In this document: positions 8,619 to 16,477 of the stretch, one piece after another
Layout of the letters: every line of letters starts with the position of its first letter
Position numbering within the stretch: position 1 is the first letter of the stretch
From: Bradyrhizobium sp. KBS0727
GTDB lineage: Bacteria; Pseudomonadota; Alphaproteobacteria; Rhizobiales; Xanthobacteraceae
NCBI RefSeq assembly: GCF_005937885.2
Contig: NZ_CP042176.1
Location: 4,707,501 to 4,771,500, forward strand
DNA: 64,000 nt
Reading direction: 5' to 3'
The notes under the pieces: model-generated
What the model saw: the letters and a program-made list of their open reading frames with translations, nothing else
What the model was told of the DNA's origin: nothing
The model's database searches: none
Made by a program: the position numbers and the translations under genes

Positions 8619-9284
8619 CTATTCCGCCGCCTGCGCGTTGATTTCGCCGGAGACCTGACGGATGGCGCGGGCGAGTTGCTCGGCCGGCTGCGCGCCGGAC
8701 ACCGCGTATTTCTGCGCGAACACGAAGGTCGGCACGCCGGAGATGCCCTTGTCGGCGGCTTCCTGCGCCTGTCCGGAGATCAGCGCGACGTCCTTGTCGG
8801 TTGCCAGACGCTTGCGCACCTCATCGGCATCGAGGCCGACATCGGCCGCGGCCTGCACCAGCACGTTGACGTCGGTCAGATCGCCGCCATCGCGGAAATA
8901 CAGCTCCATCAGGCGCTGTTTCATCTCGGCGGATTTGCCCTGCGCTTCAGCCCAATGGATCAGGCGATGGCAATCGATGGTGTTGGGTTGGCGCTTCACC
9001 AGCTCGGGCCGGTAGGTCAGCCCCTCTTCGCCCGCGGCGGTGACGACGCGACCGGCGATGCCCTTGTAGGCCTCGACCGAACCGAACTTGGCGGTGAGAT
9101 ATTCGTCGCGGCTGATGCCCTCGCGCGGCACCCAGTTGTTGAGAAAGAACGGCCGCCAGCGCACTTCGACGGGCACGTCGGGCACCAGCGCCAGCGCGTT
9201 CTCGATCCGGCGCTTGCCGATGTAGCACCATGGGCAGACCACGTCGGAGACGATGTCGATCGTTAGCGGCTTCAGCGTGCTCAT
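8619..9284 (-). CDS. DsbA-family oxidoreductase (FrnE-like)
   Basis: This is a cytoplasmic 221-residue protein without signal peptide. It shows a thioredoxin-fold N-terminus with a redox motif CPWC (Cys17 and Cys20) in SDVVCPWCYIGKRR. An inserted helical domain follows, then GVPTFVFAQKYAVSGAQPAE, which contains the cis-proline loop. This matches the FrnE / 2-hydroxychromene-2-carboxylate isomerase-like branch of the DsbA family. It probably works as a thiol-disulfide oxidoreductase or isomerase in the cytoplasm; members have been linked to oxidative-stress resistance. Confidence 0.85.
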   Translation of the reverse strand: MSTLKPLTIDIVSDVVCPWCYIGKRRIENALALVPDVPVEVRWRPFFLNNWVPREGISRDEYLTAKFGSVEAYKGIAGRVVTAAGEEGLTYRPELVKRQPNTIDCHRLIHWAEAQGKSAEMKQRLMELYFRDGGDLTDVNVLVQAAADVGLDADEVRKRLATDKDVALISGQAQEAADKGISGVPTFVFAQKYAVSGAQPAEQLARAIRQVSGEINAQAAE

Positions 9285-9366
9285 CGGCGTTTCCTTAGGA
9301 GCTCAAAATGATGCCCTGAAAATAGGCCGATTGAGCCGCCAGACAAGGCGCTATTTGAGCAAAGCG

Positions 9367-10188
9367 CTATTTAGGATTCGCTGCCATCTCCCGCATCCGC
9401 CGGGCGGTCAGATCGTCGGCGGGGAAGAACGTCTCCAGTGCCAGTTCCGACAGCGTGATGTCGACCGGCGTGCCGAAGATCATAGTGGTGGAAATGAAGC
9501 TCAGCACGTCGCCGCCGTGCCGCAGCTTGAACGGGATCGCAACATTGTCCGACGACAACGGCCCCGGGCGCGCCGGCATCGGGTAGGCCTTCAGCTCCTG
9601 ATACAGTTTTAGCAGTTCGGGATCGGCGGTCGCCTCGCATTGGCGGTGCAGCCGCTCCAGCAAATGGCTGGACCATTCGGCGAGATTGACGGTGCGCGGC
9701 GCCAGCGCCTCCGGGTGAAACGCGAGCCGGAGAATATTGAGGGGTTGTCCGAGCAAATGCGGCGGAACGCCCTCGAGCAACGGCGCCACCATGCGGTTGG
9801 CGGTCACGAGATTCCAGTGCCGGTCATAGGCCAGCGCCGGGTTCGGCTCATGTGCCTTCAGCACCAGATCGATCGCGGCTCGCGCCGATTTCAGCGCAGG
9901 GTCATCCAGGGCGCGTTGCGGAAAGGCCGGGGCAAAGCCGGCGGCGACCAGCAGGACATTGCGTTCACGCAAGGGCACCTCCAACCGTTCGGCCAGCTTC
10001 AGCACCATTTCGCGTGACGGCGCGGCGCGGCCGGTTTCCACAAAGCTTAAATGACGCGCCGATATTTCGGCATCGCCGGCGAGGTCGAGCTGGCTCAGAT
10101 GACGGCGCTGCCGCCATTCGCGCAGGTGATCGCCGATATGGACGGGTTGGGTTCGTTCGGCTCGCGCCGTGGAAGCATGTGCGTTCAT
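9367..10188 (-). CDS. XRE-family regulator with MmyB-like ligand domain
   Basis: The 273-residue protein has an XRE helix-turn-helix at about 18-75 (LREWRQRRHLSQLDLAGDAE followed by RHLSFVETGRAAPS) and a C-terminal MmyB-like, PAS-like sensor domain (about 105-265) containing RHWNLVTANRMVAPLL. In this family the C-terminal domain is thought to bind a small, often lipophilic ligand. It is divergent from the two small membrane-protein genes at 10289 and 10569, which makes these the likely targets. A repressor role is inferred from context only. Confidence 0.8.
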   Translation of the reverse strand: MNAHASTARAERTQPVHIGDHLREWRQRRHLSQLDLAGDAEISARHLSFVETGRAAPSREMVLKLAERLEVPLRERNVLLVAAGFAPAFPQRALDDPALKSARAAIDLVLKAHEPNPALAYDRHWNLVTANRMVAPLLEGVPPHLLGQPLNILRLAFHPEALAPRTVNLAEWSSHLLERLHRQCEATADPELLKLYQELKAYPMPARPGPLSSDNVAIPFKLRHGGDVLSFISTTMIFGTPVDITLSELALETFFPADDLTARRMREMAANPK

Positions 10189-10288
10189 GTTGGAAAACCT
10201 ACCATGCGAATTTCGTCGCTTCCATTACGTCGGAGGTAATCGAATTGGGTCGCCGGCCGGGTCATCTTCGTCATCACAGGAGATGACC

Positions 10289-10510
10289 ATGTTGATGCTT
10301 TCCCTTATCCGTCCCCTCGCCGCCGTGATCCCGTGGACGCTCAAGCTCGGCACCTGGGCGCTGGCGCGATCGCTCTGCATGCCCGAACCCGTGGTGCACG
10401 ACACCGGCCTGTTCGTATTCGCCCAGGTGCAGACCTTCGAGAACAAGGTCGGCAAGTCGCTGTGCCCGGTCCGGCTGCTGCGCCGGCTTCGCGCATGGCT
10501 CCATTCCTGA
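10289..10510 (+). CDS. Small hypothetical protein, 73 aa
   Basis: The product starts with hydrophobic residues (MLMLSLIRPLAAVIPWTLKL), may lie on or in the membrane, and ends in a basic stretch (RLLRRLRAWLHS). The ATG at 10289 was chosen over 10283 because AGGAG is six bases upstream of it. It is 58 bases ahead of the next membrane gene and divergent from the XRE regulator. No family was recognised. Confidence 0.6.
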   Translation: MLMLSLIRPLAAVIPWTLKLGTWALARSLCMPEPVVHDTGLFVFAQVQTFENKVGKSLCPVRLLRRLRAWLHS

Positions 10511-10568
10511 CGCAACCACCGGCCCACTTCCCCTCCCACCACCCAAGCAACCGAAGGAGAGAACCGTC

Positions 10569-10967
10569 ATGATCCACCCCTCCACGTTCCTGAGCCGTGC
10601 CTTGCAGGCCGACGCCATCTTCAGCGGCATATCGGCCGCAGGCCTCACGCTCGGCGCCGGCCTGCTCGCGCCGTTTCTGAATTTGCCGGAAGCCCTGCTG
10701 CGCGAGACCGGCCTGTTCCTGATCGCCTATACCGCTTTCGTCGGCTGGCTCGGGACGCGGTCATCGCTATTGAAGGCGCTGGTGATCTTCGTGGTCGTAG
10801 GCAATGCCGCCTGGACGTTCGCCAGCATCGCGTTGCTGTTCTCGGGTGCGGTGACGCCGAACCTGCTCGGTGAAATCGTCGTCGTGGCCCAAGCGATCGC
10901 CACCGGCGTGTTTGCCGAGCTGCAATATATCGGTCTGCGCAGGAGCGGCAGCGTGGTGACGGCTTGA
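10569..10967 (+). CDS. Four-helix membrane protein, 132 aa
   Basis: Four hydrophobic segments are visible: IFSGISAAGLTLGAGLLAPF, LFLIAYTAFVGWLG, ALVIFVVVGNAAWTFASIAL and a last one around EIVVVAQAIATGVFAELQYI. It should be an integral inner-membrane protein. AAGGAGAG lies just upstream of the ATG. It follows the 73-residue gene and probably forms a two-gene operon under the divergent XRE regulator. Function is unknown. Confidence 0.7.
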   Translation: MIHPSTFLSRALQADAIFSGISAAGLTLGAGLLAPFLNLPEALLRETGLFLIAYTAFVGWLGTRSSLLKALVIFVVVGNAAWTFASIALLFSGAVTPNLLGEIVVVAQAIATGVFAELQYIGLRRSGSVVTA

Positions 10968-10969
10968 TC

Positions 10970-11053
10970 GTCATTGCGAGGAGCAAAGCGACGAAGCAAT
11001 CCATTCTTTCTTTGCGCGGTCAGATGGATTGCTTCGCTTGCGCTCGCAATGAC
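10970..11053. repeat. Interspersed palindromic repeat, family C
   Basis: The left arm GTCATTGCGAGGAGC and right arm GCGCTCGCAATGAC pair, as do the inner GAAGCAATCCA and TGGATTGCTTC. It lies between convergent genes just after the stop at 10967 and looks like the widespread GTCATTGCGAG repeat of Rhizobiales. Confidence 0.8.
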
Positions 11054-11066
11054 CAACGAAAGCGCG

Positions 11067-11201
11067 TCAGCTCAAAAACAGCGCCGCGATCATTCCGGCG
11101 AAGGTCAGTACCAGCCCGATCATCAGCATCGGCACCAGGCTGCTGCCGGAATAGGGATTGGCCGCCTCTTTGGCGGTCACGCGATGGGCCCTGAAGCTCA
11201 T
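11067..11201 (-). CDS. 44-residue single-span membrane peptide
   Basis: The peptide has a basic N-terminus (MSFRAHRVTAKEAANPYSG) and one hydrophobic helix (LVPMLMIGLVLTFAGMIAAL). Its ATG overlaps the TGA of the truncated-haemoglobin gene (ATGA), which is strong evidence for translational coupling. It may hold or support the haemoglobin at the membrane, but this is inference. No family was recognised. Confidence 0.7.
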   Translation of the reverse strand: MSFRAHRVTAKEAANPYSGSSLVPMLMIGLVLTFAGMIAALFLS

Positions 11202-11662
11202 TGGCAGGCTCCTGCTTCGTTGCGTCGAAATCGTTCGCCGATACCGAGCAGGACGCCGTGCCCGTTGGCGATGCCGAGTTCGAGGCTCGCCGCAATCCGC
11301 CGCGCCCGCTCGACGAAATGCGCTGCCGCCTCGGGCGGACAGACCTCGCGCGCCGTCGCCTCGAACAGATCGAGCCAGCGGTCGAAATGCGCGGCATCGA
11401 CCGGCAGCGGCAGGTGCTTGACCATCGGCGCGCCGTGATAGCGGCCGGACATCAGCGCGACCGACGACCAGAACGCGCACATCTGGGCGAGATGCGGCTT
11501 CCAGTCCTTGATGCGAGCGTCGAAGACCGGCGCCAGCACCGGGTCCGCGCGCACCTTGTCGTAGAAGGCGTGCACCAGGCGCTCGATCATGGCCTCGGTA
11601 ATCCCTGTCCGTTCGCTGATTTCGGCCGTGATCTGCTCGCGCCGCTCTGCTCCCGTCACCAC
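11198..11662 (-). CDS. Group III truncated haemoglobin
   Basis: The 154-residue product matches group III truncated haemoglobins: an N-terminal helix with ITEAMIERLVHAFYDKVRAD, a PVLAPVFDARIKDWKPHLAQ segment, the aromatic CAFWSSVALMSGRYHG run and PLPVDAAHFDRWLDLFE, in which the His is a candidate proximal haem ligand. A GTG at 11662 (or 11659) behind GAGGG is the best start; ATG codons further out lie in the divergent gene. The family binds O2 and NO. The NsrR-type gene opposite and the palindrome in front of this gene suggest nitric-oxide or nitrite-stress induction and a detoxifying role. Confidence 0.85.
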   Translation of the reverse strand: MVTGAERREQITAEISERTGITEAMIERLVHAFYDKVRADPVLAPVFDARIKDWKPHLAQMCAFWSSVALMSGRYHGAPMVKHLPLPVDAAHFDRWLDLFEATAREVCPPEAAAHFVERARRIAASLELGIANGHGVLLGIGERFRRNEAGACQ

Positions 11663-11682
11663 TATTTCCCTCGTGTTCCGCT

Positions 11683-11709
11683 TAAATAGGTATTTCAAAT
11701 GCCTATTTA
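11683..11709. promoter_or_regulatory. 27-bp palindrome, probable NsrR-type operator
   Basis: The arms AAATAGGTATTT and AAATGCCTATTT flank a central C, with one mismatch in 12 pairs, and an outer T-A pair extends it. This is the 11-1-11 layout known for NsrR sites. It lies in the 91-bp divergent gap between the truncated haemoglobin (start 11662) and the regulator (start 11754), so it could control both. Confidence 0.7.
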
Positions 11710-11753
11710 GATCGCTATAGAAGTTTTGCAAGCGAAACTTGCGAGGGAATCCC

Positions 11754-12185
11754 ATGCGCCTGACATCGTTCACGGATTTTGCGTTGCGCGCTTTGATGCG
11801 GCTGGCGGGCGAGCCGACGCGCTCGTTCGCGACCAACGAAATCGCGGCCGAGTTCGGCATTTCCCGCAATCATCTGGCCAAGGTGGTGCGCGACCTCGCC
11901 GACGGCGGCTTCATCGCGACCCAGCGCGGCGCCGGCGGCGGGTTCTCGCTCGCCCGCCCCGCTCAGTCGATCACGCTTGGCGAGGTGGTGCGGGCGCTGG
12001 AAGGGCCGCATGCGCTGGTCGAGTGTTTTCGCGACGATGGCGGTTCGTGTGTGCTGACGTCGCGCTGCCGCCTGAAAGCCAGGCTCGCCGCCGCGCGCGA
12101 AGCCTTTATGCGCGAACTCGACTCGACGACGCTCGAGGAATGCGCTTATCCGGCACGGGCCAGACCGAGCCCGGCGCCCGCATGA
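11754..12185 (+). CDS. nsrR: Rrf2-family regulator, NsrR-like
   Basis: The 143-residue protein begins MRLTSFTDFALRALMRLAGE, the typical opening of Rrf2 regulators, with a winged helix-turn-helix (TNEIAAEFGISRNHLAKVVR). Three cysteines in ALVECF, GSCVL and SRCRLK match the iron-sulfur ligands of NsrR. NsrR loses its cluster on contact with NO and releases DNA. GAGGG is six bases before the ATG at 11754. It is divergent from a truncated haemoglobin gene with a palindrome between, which fits an NO-responsive repressor. IscR or RirA are less likely because of the neighbour. Confidence 0.8.
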   Translation: MRLTSFTDFALRALMRLAGEPTRSFATNEIAAEFGISRNHLAKVVRDLADGGFIATQRGAGGGFSLARPAQSITLGEVVRALEGPHALVECFRDDGGSCVLTSRCRLKARLAAAREAFMRELDSTTLEECAYPARARPSPAPA

Positions 12186-12214
12186 GCGCCGCATGCTAAC
12201 TTCAGGTCCAGAAC

Positions 12215-12505
12215 ATGAAACCGATCGAATTCGAAAATGGCGAGGTCGAGATCGATGCATCCATCGTCGCCGACGGGCTCGGGGTGACGCTACGGCGGCT
12301 CCAGGAGGGCATGCGTGCGGGCACGATCACGAGCCTTGCCGAGCGCGGAGTCGAGGCGGATGTGGGCCGGCATCGCCTGACCTTCTTCTCCGAGCACCGG
12401 CGGTTTCGCGTCGTGGTCGACGCCTCAGGCGCCATCATCCAGCGCTCGACACTCGACTTTGGTGACGGATCGCTGCCGAAATCGGTGCGCCGGCCCGGCG
12501 GATGA
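12215..12505 (+). CDS. DUF6522-like protein, 96 aa
   Basis: The product is a small cytoplasmic protein beginning MKPIEFENGEVEIDASIVADGLGV, then a helix with LRRLQEGMRAGTITSLAERG and strands RHRLTFFSEHRRFRVVVDAS. I recognise it as like DUF6522 proteins, which often sit near NO or heavy-metal regulators. It lies 29 bases after the NsrR-like gene, so it is likely in the same transcript. The biochemical role is unknown. Confidence 0.65.
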   Translation: MKPIEFENGEVEIDASIVADGLGVTLRRLQEGMRAGTITSLAERGVEADVGRHRLTFFSEHRRFRVVVDASGAIIQRSTLDFGDGSLPKSVRRPGG

Positions 12506-12530
12506 AACCGCAGCGCGCGAAAGGCTTCGC

Positions 12531-13226
12531 CTAGGCCAGGAGCGCCGACGCCGACGCAGCAACAACCGGCCGTTTCGTGGCGGATGGCCTCTTGCCGGCT
12601 ACCCGGACGCGGCTATTGCCGTTCAGCGATTTGCCGTTCGCCTTCGCAGCGCTGGAATGGCCGTCGAGCTCCCGCGTTCGCTTCAGCTTTTGCTTAAGCT
12701 TTTCCTTGGCCTTCTTCACCTTCGCCGCCTGCTTTTCGGCCTCCTTCAGCGCCTTCCGCTCGGCCTTGGCCTTCAGGCGCAATTTCTCGGCCCGCGCCTC
12801 GGCGCGCTTCTTTTTGCGCTTCTTTTCGCAGGCCGCGCATTTGCAGCCGATCGGCTTCAGATAGGCTTTGAAATAGTCGGTGCCGTAGTCGTAGTTGATC
12901 TCCTCGCCCGGCTCGATGTTCTTGATGGCGCGGATGATCACCTTGCGCTTGCGCGGCTTGACGTCGGATTCGGCATTCGGCTTGCAGGCATGGTTGATGT
13001 AGCGGGCGATGTTCTTGCGCACCGAGCCGTCGATGGTCCAGCGGTTGTTGAGTTCGAACAGGTACTTGTTCTCGATGGCGTCGTCTTTTTTCTTCTTCGA
13101 ATCCAGGAGCGGACCAAAATAGCGGATGATCTTGCTGCCCTTTTTGATCGGCTTGGTGGCGAAGAGGCCGAGTCCTGTGGGGGAGCGGCCGACGCGATAG
13201 GGTTTGTTCGGGGGAATGGCAGGCAT
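12531..13226 (-). CDS. SET-domain protein lysine methyltransferase with lysine-rich tail
   Basis: The 231-residue protein has a SET domain at about 10-125: the GLGLFATKPIKKGSKIIRYFG start, the SAM/active-site motif RYINHACKPNAES and the GEEINYDYGTDYF end, where the tyrosine is catalytic in the family. A post-SET cysteine cluster (GCKCAAC) follows. Residues 135-195 are a highly charged helix made of Lys, Ala, Glu and Arg, and the last 35 residues are basic and low-complexity. SET enzymes transfer methyl groups to protein lysines. The substrate is unknown; the tail could bind DNA or be its own substrate. It stands alone, facing the DUF6522 gene. Confidence 0.85.
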   Translation of the reverse strand: MPAIPPNKPYRVGRSPTGLGLFATKPIKKGSKIIRYFGPLLDSKKKKDDAIENKYLFELNNRWTIDGSVRKNIARYINHACKPNAESDVKPRKRKVIIRAIKNIEPGEEINYDYGTDYFKAYLKPIGCKCAACEKKRKKKRAEARAEKLRLKAKAERKALKEAEKQAAKVKKAKEKLKQKLKRTRELDGHSSAAKANGKSLNGNSRVRVAGKRPSATKRPVVAASASALLA

Positions 13227-13420
13227 GGGATTGAAGACTACACGCTTTGGAAACGAGGAATGGCGGAGCCGCTCTTCTAGGACGATTCCGTGGTCCTGTC
13301 AGGTATTTCGCGGGCTTCCCCTGAACCTTCCCCAGATTGCGCGCGTCACATCGCCGAGGTTCCCAAGAAATGCTTCTAAGCGAGGCTCCTGAGTGAGGCT
13401 CCCAGGTTGAAGAGTGGCAG

Positions 13421-14044
13421 ATGAAACGCGTCCCCTGCTCGCCGCCCATCGGATTGGCCATCGCGGCGCTGTTCGGTACCGCATTCGGCCTGATTTTACC
13501 GGCCAGCGCCCAAACATTCGGCAGTAGCTACACCTCAACAGCGCCGAAGGATTGCCGCGTCACCAGCGCCGGCACCGGGGTCGACGACAGCACCAGCCGG
13601 ACCTGCCCCGGCAAGGCCGGTCTCGTGGTTTTGATCCGTGAGGACGACCTGCGCGAAACCGTTTCGGTCGGCCGCAACCGCGCGGCCGCCGCCAGCGAGC
13701 CCGCAGCAGGGCTCTGGTTCGGCCCGTTCAATTCGACCGGGCATACGGTCGAGTGGCGAACGATCGACGGCAAGCCGTTCGCGATCATCCAGCGCTGGCA
13801 CATCGCCGATAACAGCGACGAGGACAACAACGGACGGCCGATCGCCAAACCAATGCTGGTGGTGACAAGGCTGCCGCCCGGGCAGGTCTGTCACGTCGCC
13901 TATGTCGACGCGCAAGCCAATCCCAACCCGAACGAACTCGCCCGCACGGCCGCCGATGAACTGGCGCGCGATTTCAAATGCGGCAAGGACGAGGTGAAAG
14001 TGATCGGCGAAACCGGCAAGGCCGTGAGCCTGGCGAAACGCTAG
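13421..14044 (+). CDS. Hypothetical secreted protein, 207 aa
   Basis: The N-terminus is a signal peptide (IGLAIAALFGTAFGLILPASA, cleavage before QTFGS). The mature part has four cysteines (KDCRV, SRTCPG, GQVCHV, FKCGK), spaced as if forming two disulfides, and ends in a helix. It is probably periplasmic. The family is not recognised; similar proteins seem common in Bradyrhizobium. It converges on the tetR gene, with four bases between the stops. Confidence 0.65.
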   Translation: MKRVPCSPPIGLAIAALFGTAFGLILPASAQTFGSSYTSTAPKDCRVTSAGTGVDDSTSRTCPGKAGLVVLIREDDLRETVSVGRNRAAAASEPAAGLWFGPFNSTGHTVEWRTIDGKPFAIIQRWHIADNSDEDNNGRPIAKPMLVVTRLPPGQVCHVAYVDAQANPNPNELARTAADELARDFKCGKDEVKVIGETGKAVSLAKR

Positions 14045-14048
14045 CCTT

Positions 14049-14786
14049 CTAAGACCCCGGCGGGCGGGCCACCGTCGAACGCAGCATCGCATCCAGCAAT
14101 TGGTCGGGACCGGTGCCTTCGGGCAGCCGGTGCAGGATGTCCTTCAACCGGCCGTCGAGCAGCAGCATCGTGAACCCGTGCACCAGCGACCAGCTACGCG
14201 CGATGGCCGCGGCCTGGTCGAGCGACAGCGTCTCCAGTGCCTCCCCGGTCAGCCGCTGGCTTCCGCCGACGCCGACCGAGTTCGCCAATCCCTCGAAGGA
14301 GGCGGTCGCGGCCTCATGCAGCGAAGGCCGCGTCATGTCGATCCGCTCGTTGCGGAACATCAGGCTGTACATGCCGGGATGCGCCTGCGCATAGGCGACA
14401 TAGGCTTTGGCGTTTGCCATCGCCTTCATCAACGGATGAGTTTCGCTGGCGCGGGCGGCGATCATGGCGGCGTTGAACATCCGGAACCCGATCGCAGCGA
14501 GTTCGCTCAGCAGTCCCGTGAGATCGCCGAAATGATGGGTCGGTGCGGCATGCGAGACGCCGGCCTCGCGCGCCACCGCGCGCAGCGTCAGGCCGGCGAG
14601 CCCGTCGCGTTCGAGCACCCGCTCGGCCGCCTTCAGCAAGGCTTCATGCAGATCGCCATGATGATAGGGCGCATCGCCCAACGCGCGGCGGCGACGGCCG
14701 GCTGGCCGTTCAGCCACCGCCTTGGCCGGCCTGCGCGCTTTCGCGACGGGACGAATCGCTCGGGTTTCTCTCGATGCTCTTGCCAT
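14049..14786 (-). CDS. TetR-family regulator (WHG-type C-terminal domain)
   Basis: From the ATG at 14786 the 245-residue product has a basic, Arg/Ala-rich N-terminal extension of about 35 residues, then a TetR helix-turn-helix at about 45-90 (LLKAAERVLERDGLAGLTLR, then VAREAGVSHAAPTHHFGD). The C-terminal part (MYSLMFRNERIDM, WSLVHGFTMLLLDGR) fits the WHG-type ligand domain. It is divergent from the carotenoid-oxygenase gene, and the 111-bp gap holds two operator-like palindromes, so it likely represses that gene and possibly itself. The same operators at 20177-20247 suggest a second target. Confidence 0.85.
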   Translation of the reverse strand: MARASRETRAIRPVAKARRPAKAVAERPAGRRRRALGDAPYHHGDLHEALLKAAERVLERDGLAGLTLRAVAREAGVSHAAPTHHFGDLTGLLSELAAIGFRMFNAAMIAARASETHPLMKAMANAKAYVAYAQAHPGMYSLMFRNERIDMTRPSLHEAATASFEGLANSVGVGGSQRLTGEALETLSLDQAAAIARSWSLVHGFTMLLLDGRLKDILHRLPEGTGPDQLLDAMLRSTVARPPGS

Positions 14787-14806
14787 GCGAATCTTTATAG
14801 TCACAA

Positions 14807-14878
14807 TTTTTACACTGTAAAGATTTTGCTTGACGGTTAGCTCTGGCATCGTTACTGACATCTTTACGATGTAAAGAT
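14807..14878 (+). promoter_or_regulatory. Promoter with two TetR-type operators (cassette 1)
   Basis: Operator A is TTTAC-ACT-GTAAA, centred at 14815. Operator B is the perfect palindrome ATCTTTAC-GAT-GTAAAGAT at 14860-14878. A candidate -35 (TTGACG, 14830-14835) lies between them, with a weak -10 (TACTGA, 14853-14858) after a 17-base spacer. Operator B covers the likely start of transcription, so a bound dimer would block RNA polymerase. The carotenoid-oxygenase gene starts at 14898 behind GGAGGAG. Confidence 0.75.
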
Positions 14879-14897
14879 AAACCGGAGGAGACGTGAG

Positions 14898-16304
14898 ATG
14901 CTCGACCAAGTGGCTGATAGCGCGGCCCGCACCAACCTCGCGCCGATCCCGATGGAGTGCGACGCGCCGTTTCTTAAAGTAACCGGCGAATTGCCGCGCG
15001 AACTCAACGGCACGCTCTATCGCAACGGTCCCAACCCGCAATTCGATGCGCCGGGCGCACACTGGTTCGTCGGCGACGGCATGCTGCACGCCTTCCATCT
15101 CGAGAACGGCCGCGCCAGCTACCGTAACCGCTGGGTCCGCACCCCCAAATGGCAGGCCGAACACGATGCCGGCCGCGCGCTGTTCGGCGGCTTCGGCCGC
15201 AAGCTGCCGGATGCGCCGCCCTCGACCATCGACGATGGCGGCGTCGCCAACACCAACATCATCTTTCACGGCGGCCGCCTGCTGGCGCTGGAGGAAGGCC
15301 ATCTGCCGACCGAGATCGAGCCAGGCACGCTCAACCGTCTCGGCTATTGCGACTACAAGGGCGCCATCAAGGGCCCCTTCACCGCGCATCCCAAGATCGA
15401 TCCGGTCACCGGCGAGATGGCGTTCTTCGGCTATAACGCCGCGGGACCCTTGACCCCTGCTCTCTCGTTCGGAACCGTCAGCGCATCAGGCGTGGTGACG
15501 CGGTTCGATCGCTTCGATGCGCCCTATGCCAGCATGGTGCACGACTTCATTGTCACCGAAAATCACCTGCTGTTTCCAATCCTGCCCATTACCGGCAGCA
15601 TGGACCGGGCGATGCGCGGCAGGCCGCCTTATGCCTGGGAGCCGGAGAAAGGCGCTTACGTCGGCGTCATGAAGCGCAACGGATCGGCCAACGACCTCGT
15701 CTGGTTCCGCGCCGAGAGCTGCTACGTTTTCCATGTCATGAATGCCTGGGAAGAAGGCAACCGCATCATCGCCGACGTGATGCAGTTCGAGGAAGCGCCG
15801 CTGTTCACCCATCCCGACGGCTCGAAGACGGATCCGGAAAAGTCGCGCGCACGATACTGCCGCTGGACCTTCGACCTCGCCGGCAATACCGACCGCTTCA
15901 CCCAAACCTATCTGGACGACGACCTGACCGGCGAATTCCCGCGCATCGACGATCGCCGCGCCGGGCTCAAGAGCAACCATGGCTGGTACGCCTGCGCCAA
16001 TCCTGACCTGCCGATGTTCGGGGCGCTTTCCGGCCTCGTGCATGTCGACGGCAACGGCAAGCGGCTCAGCAACTATCTGCTGCCCGCCGGCGACACCATT
16101 TCGGAGCCGGTGTTTGTCGAGCGCGGTCCTGACGCCGCCGAGGGCAACGGCTGGCTGCTGTCGGCGGTCTGGCGCGCGCGGGAAAACCGCAGCGACCTCG
16201 CGGTGTTCAACGCCAAAGATGTCGAAGCCGGCCCGGTGGCACTGGTGCATCTCGGCCATCGCGTGCCTGATGGGTTTCATGGCAACTGGGTGGGCGCGGA
16301 GTAA
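14898..16304 (+). CDS. Carotenoid oxygenase (carotenoid/stilbene cleavage) family protein
   Basis: The 468-residue protein shows the whole seven-bladed carotenoid cleavage dioxygenase fold: GTLYRNGPNPQFD near the start, WFVGDGMLHAFHLENG, the histidine-bearing strands FTAHPKIDPVTGEM, ASMVHDFIVTENHLLFP and YVFHVMNAWEEGN, and the C-terminal GFHGNWV with the last iron-binding His. Four histidines hold Fe(II) in this family. The enzymes split a C=C bond with O2 in carotenoids, apocarotenoids or lignin-derived stilbenes; which applies here is not visible. The product is cytoplasmic. The TetR gene opposite and the operators in front suggest induction by a lipophilic or aromatic compound. Confidence 0.9.
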   Translation: MLDQVADSAARTNLAPIPMECDAPFLKVTGELPRELNGTLYRNGPNPQFDAPGAHWFVGDGMLHAFHLENGRASYRNRWVRTPKWQAEHDAGRALFGGFGRKLPDAPPSTIDDGGVANTNIIFHGGRLLALEEGHLPTEIEPGTLNRLGYCDYKGAIKGPFTAHPKIDPVTGEMAFFGYNAAGPLTPALSFGTVSASGVVTRFDRFDAPYASMVHDFIVTENHLLFPILPITGSMDRAMRGRPPYAWEPEKGAYVGVMKRNGSANDLVWFRAESCYVFHVMNAWEEGNRIIADVMQFEEAPLFTHPDGSKTDPEKSRARYCRWTFDLAGNTDRFTQTYLDDDLTGEFPRIDDRRAGLKSNHGWYACANPDLPMFGALSGLVHVDGNGKRLSNYLLPAGDTISEPVFVERGPDAAEGNGWLLSAVWRARENRSDLAVFNAKDVEAGPVALVHLGHRVPDGFHGNWVGAE

Positions 16305-16309
16305 TTCAC

Positions 16310-16447
16310 CGTCATTCCCCGATGCGCAATCGCGCATCTGAGGGCATCGCGCAGCGATGAACTATGATGTGCAATCGCACATCTGAGAATCCAGAGATGA
16401 CTCAGCTCGAGATTCCGGGTCGATGCTTCGCATCGCCCGGAATGACG
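16310..16447. repeat. Interspersed palindromic repeat, family D, copy 1
   Basis: The element begins CGTCATTCC and ends GGAATGACG, with inner copies of a motif like GATGCGCAATCGCGCATCTG that are themselves palindromic. A second copy is at 29063-29190. Confidence 0.8.
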
Positions 16448-16477
16448 TCGTGGAGAGACATGTCAGCGGAGGCACCC

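Noticed and set aside
10970..11053. Repeat considered as a possible CRISPR or attachment site
   Set aside because: It is one imperfect palindrome, not a series of equal repeats with spacers, and no integrase, tRNA or cas gene is near.
11739..11869. An N-terminal extension of the truncated haemoglobin starting at 11869
   Set aside because: It would run through the divergent NsrR-type gene and the palindrome. The GTG at 11662 with GAGGG upstream gives the family length.
14787..15389. A 200-residue N-terminal extension of the TetR protein
   Set aside because: It is antisense to the carotenoid-oxygenase gene and spans the operators; the ATG at 14786 gives a normal TetR.
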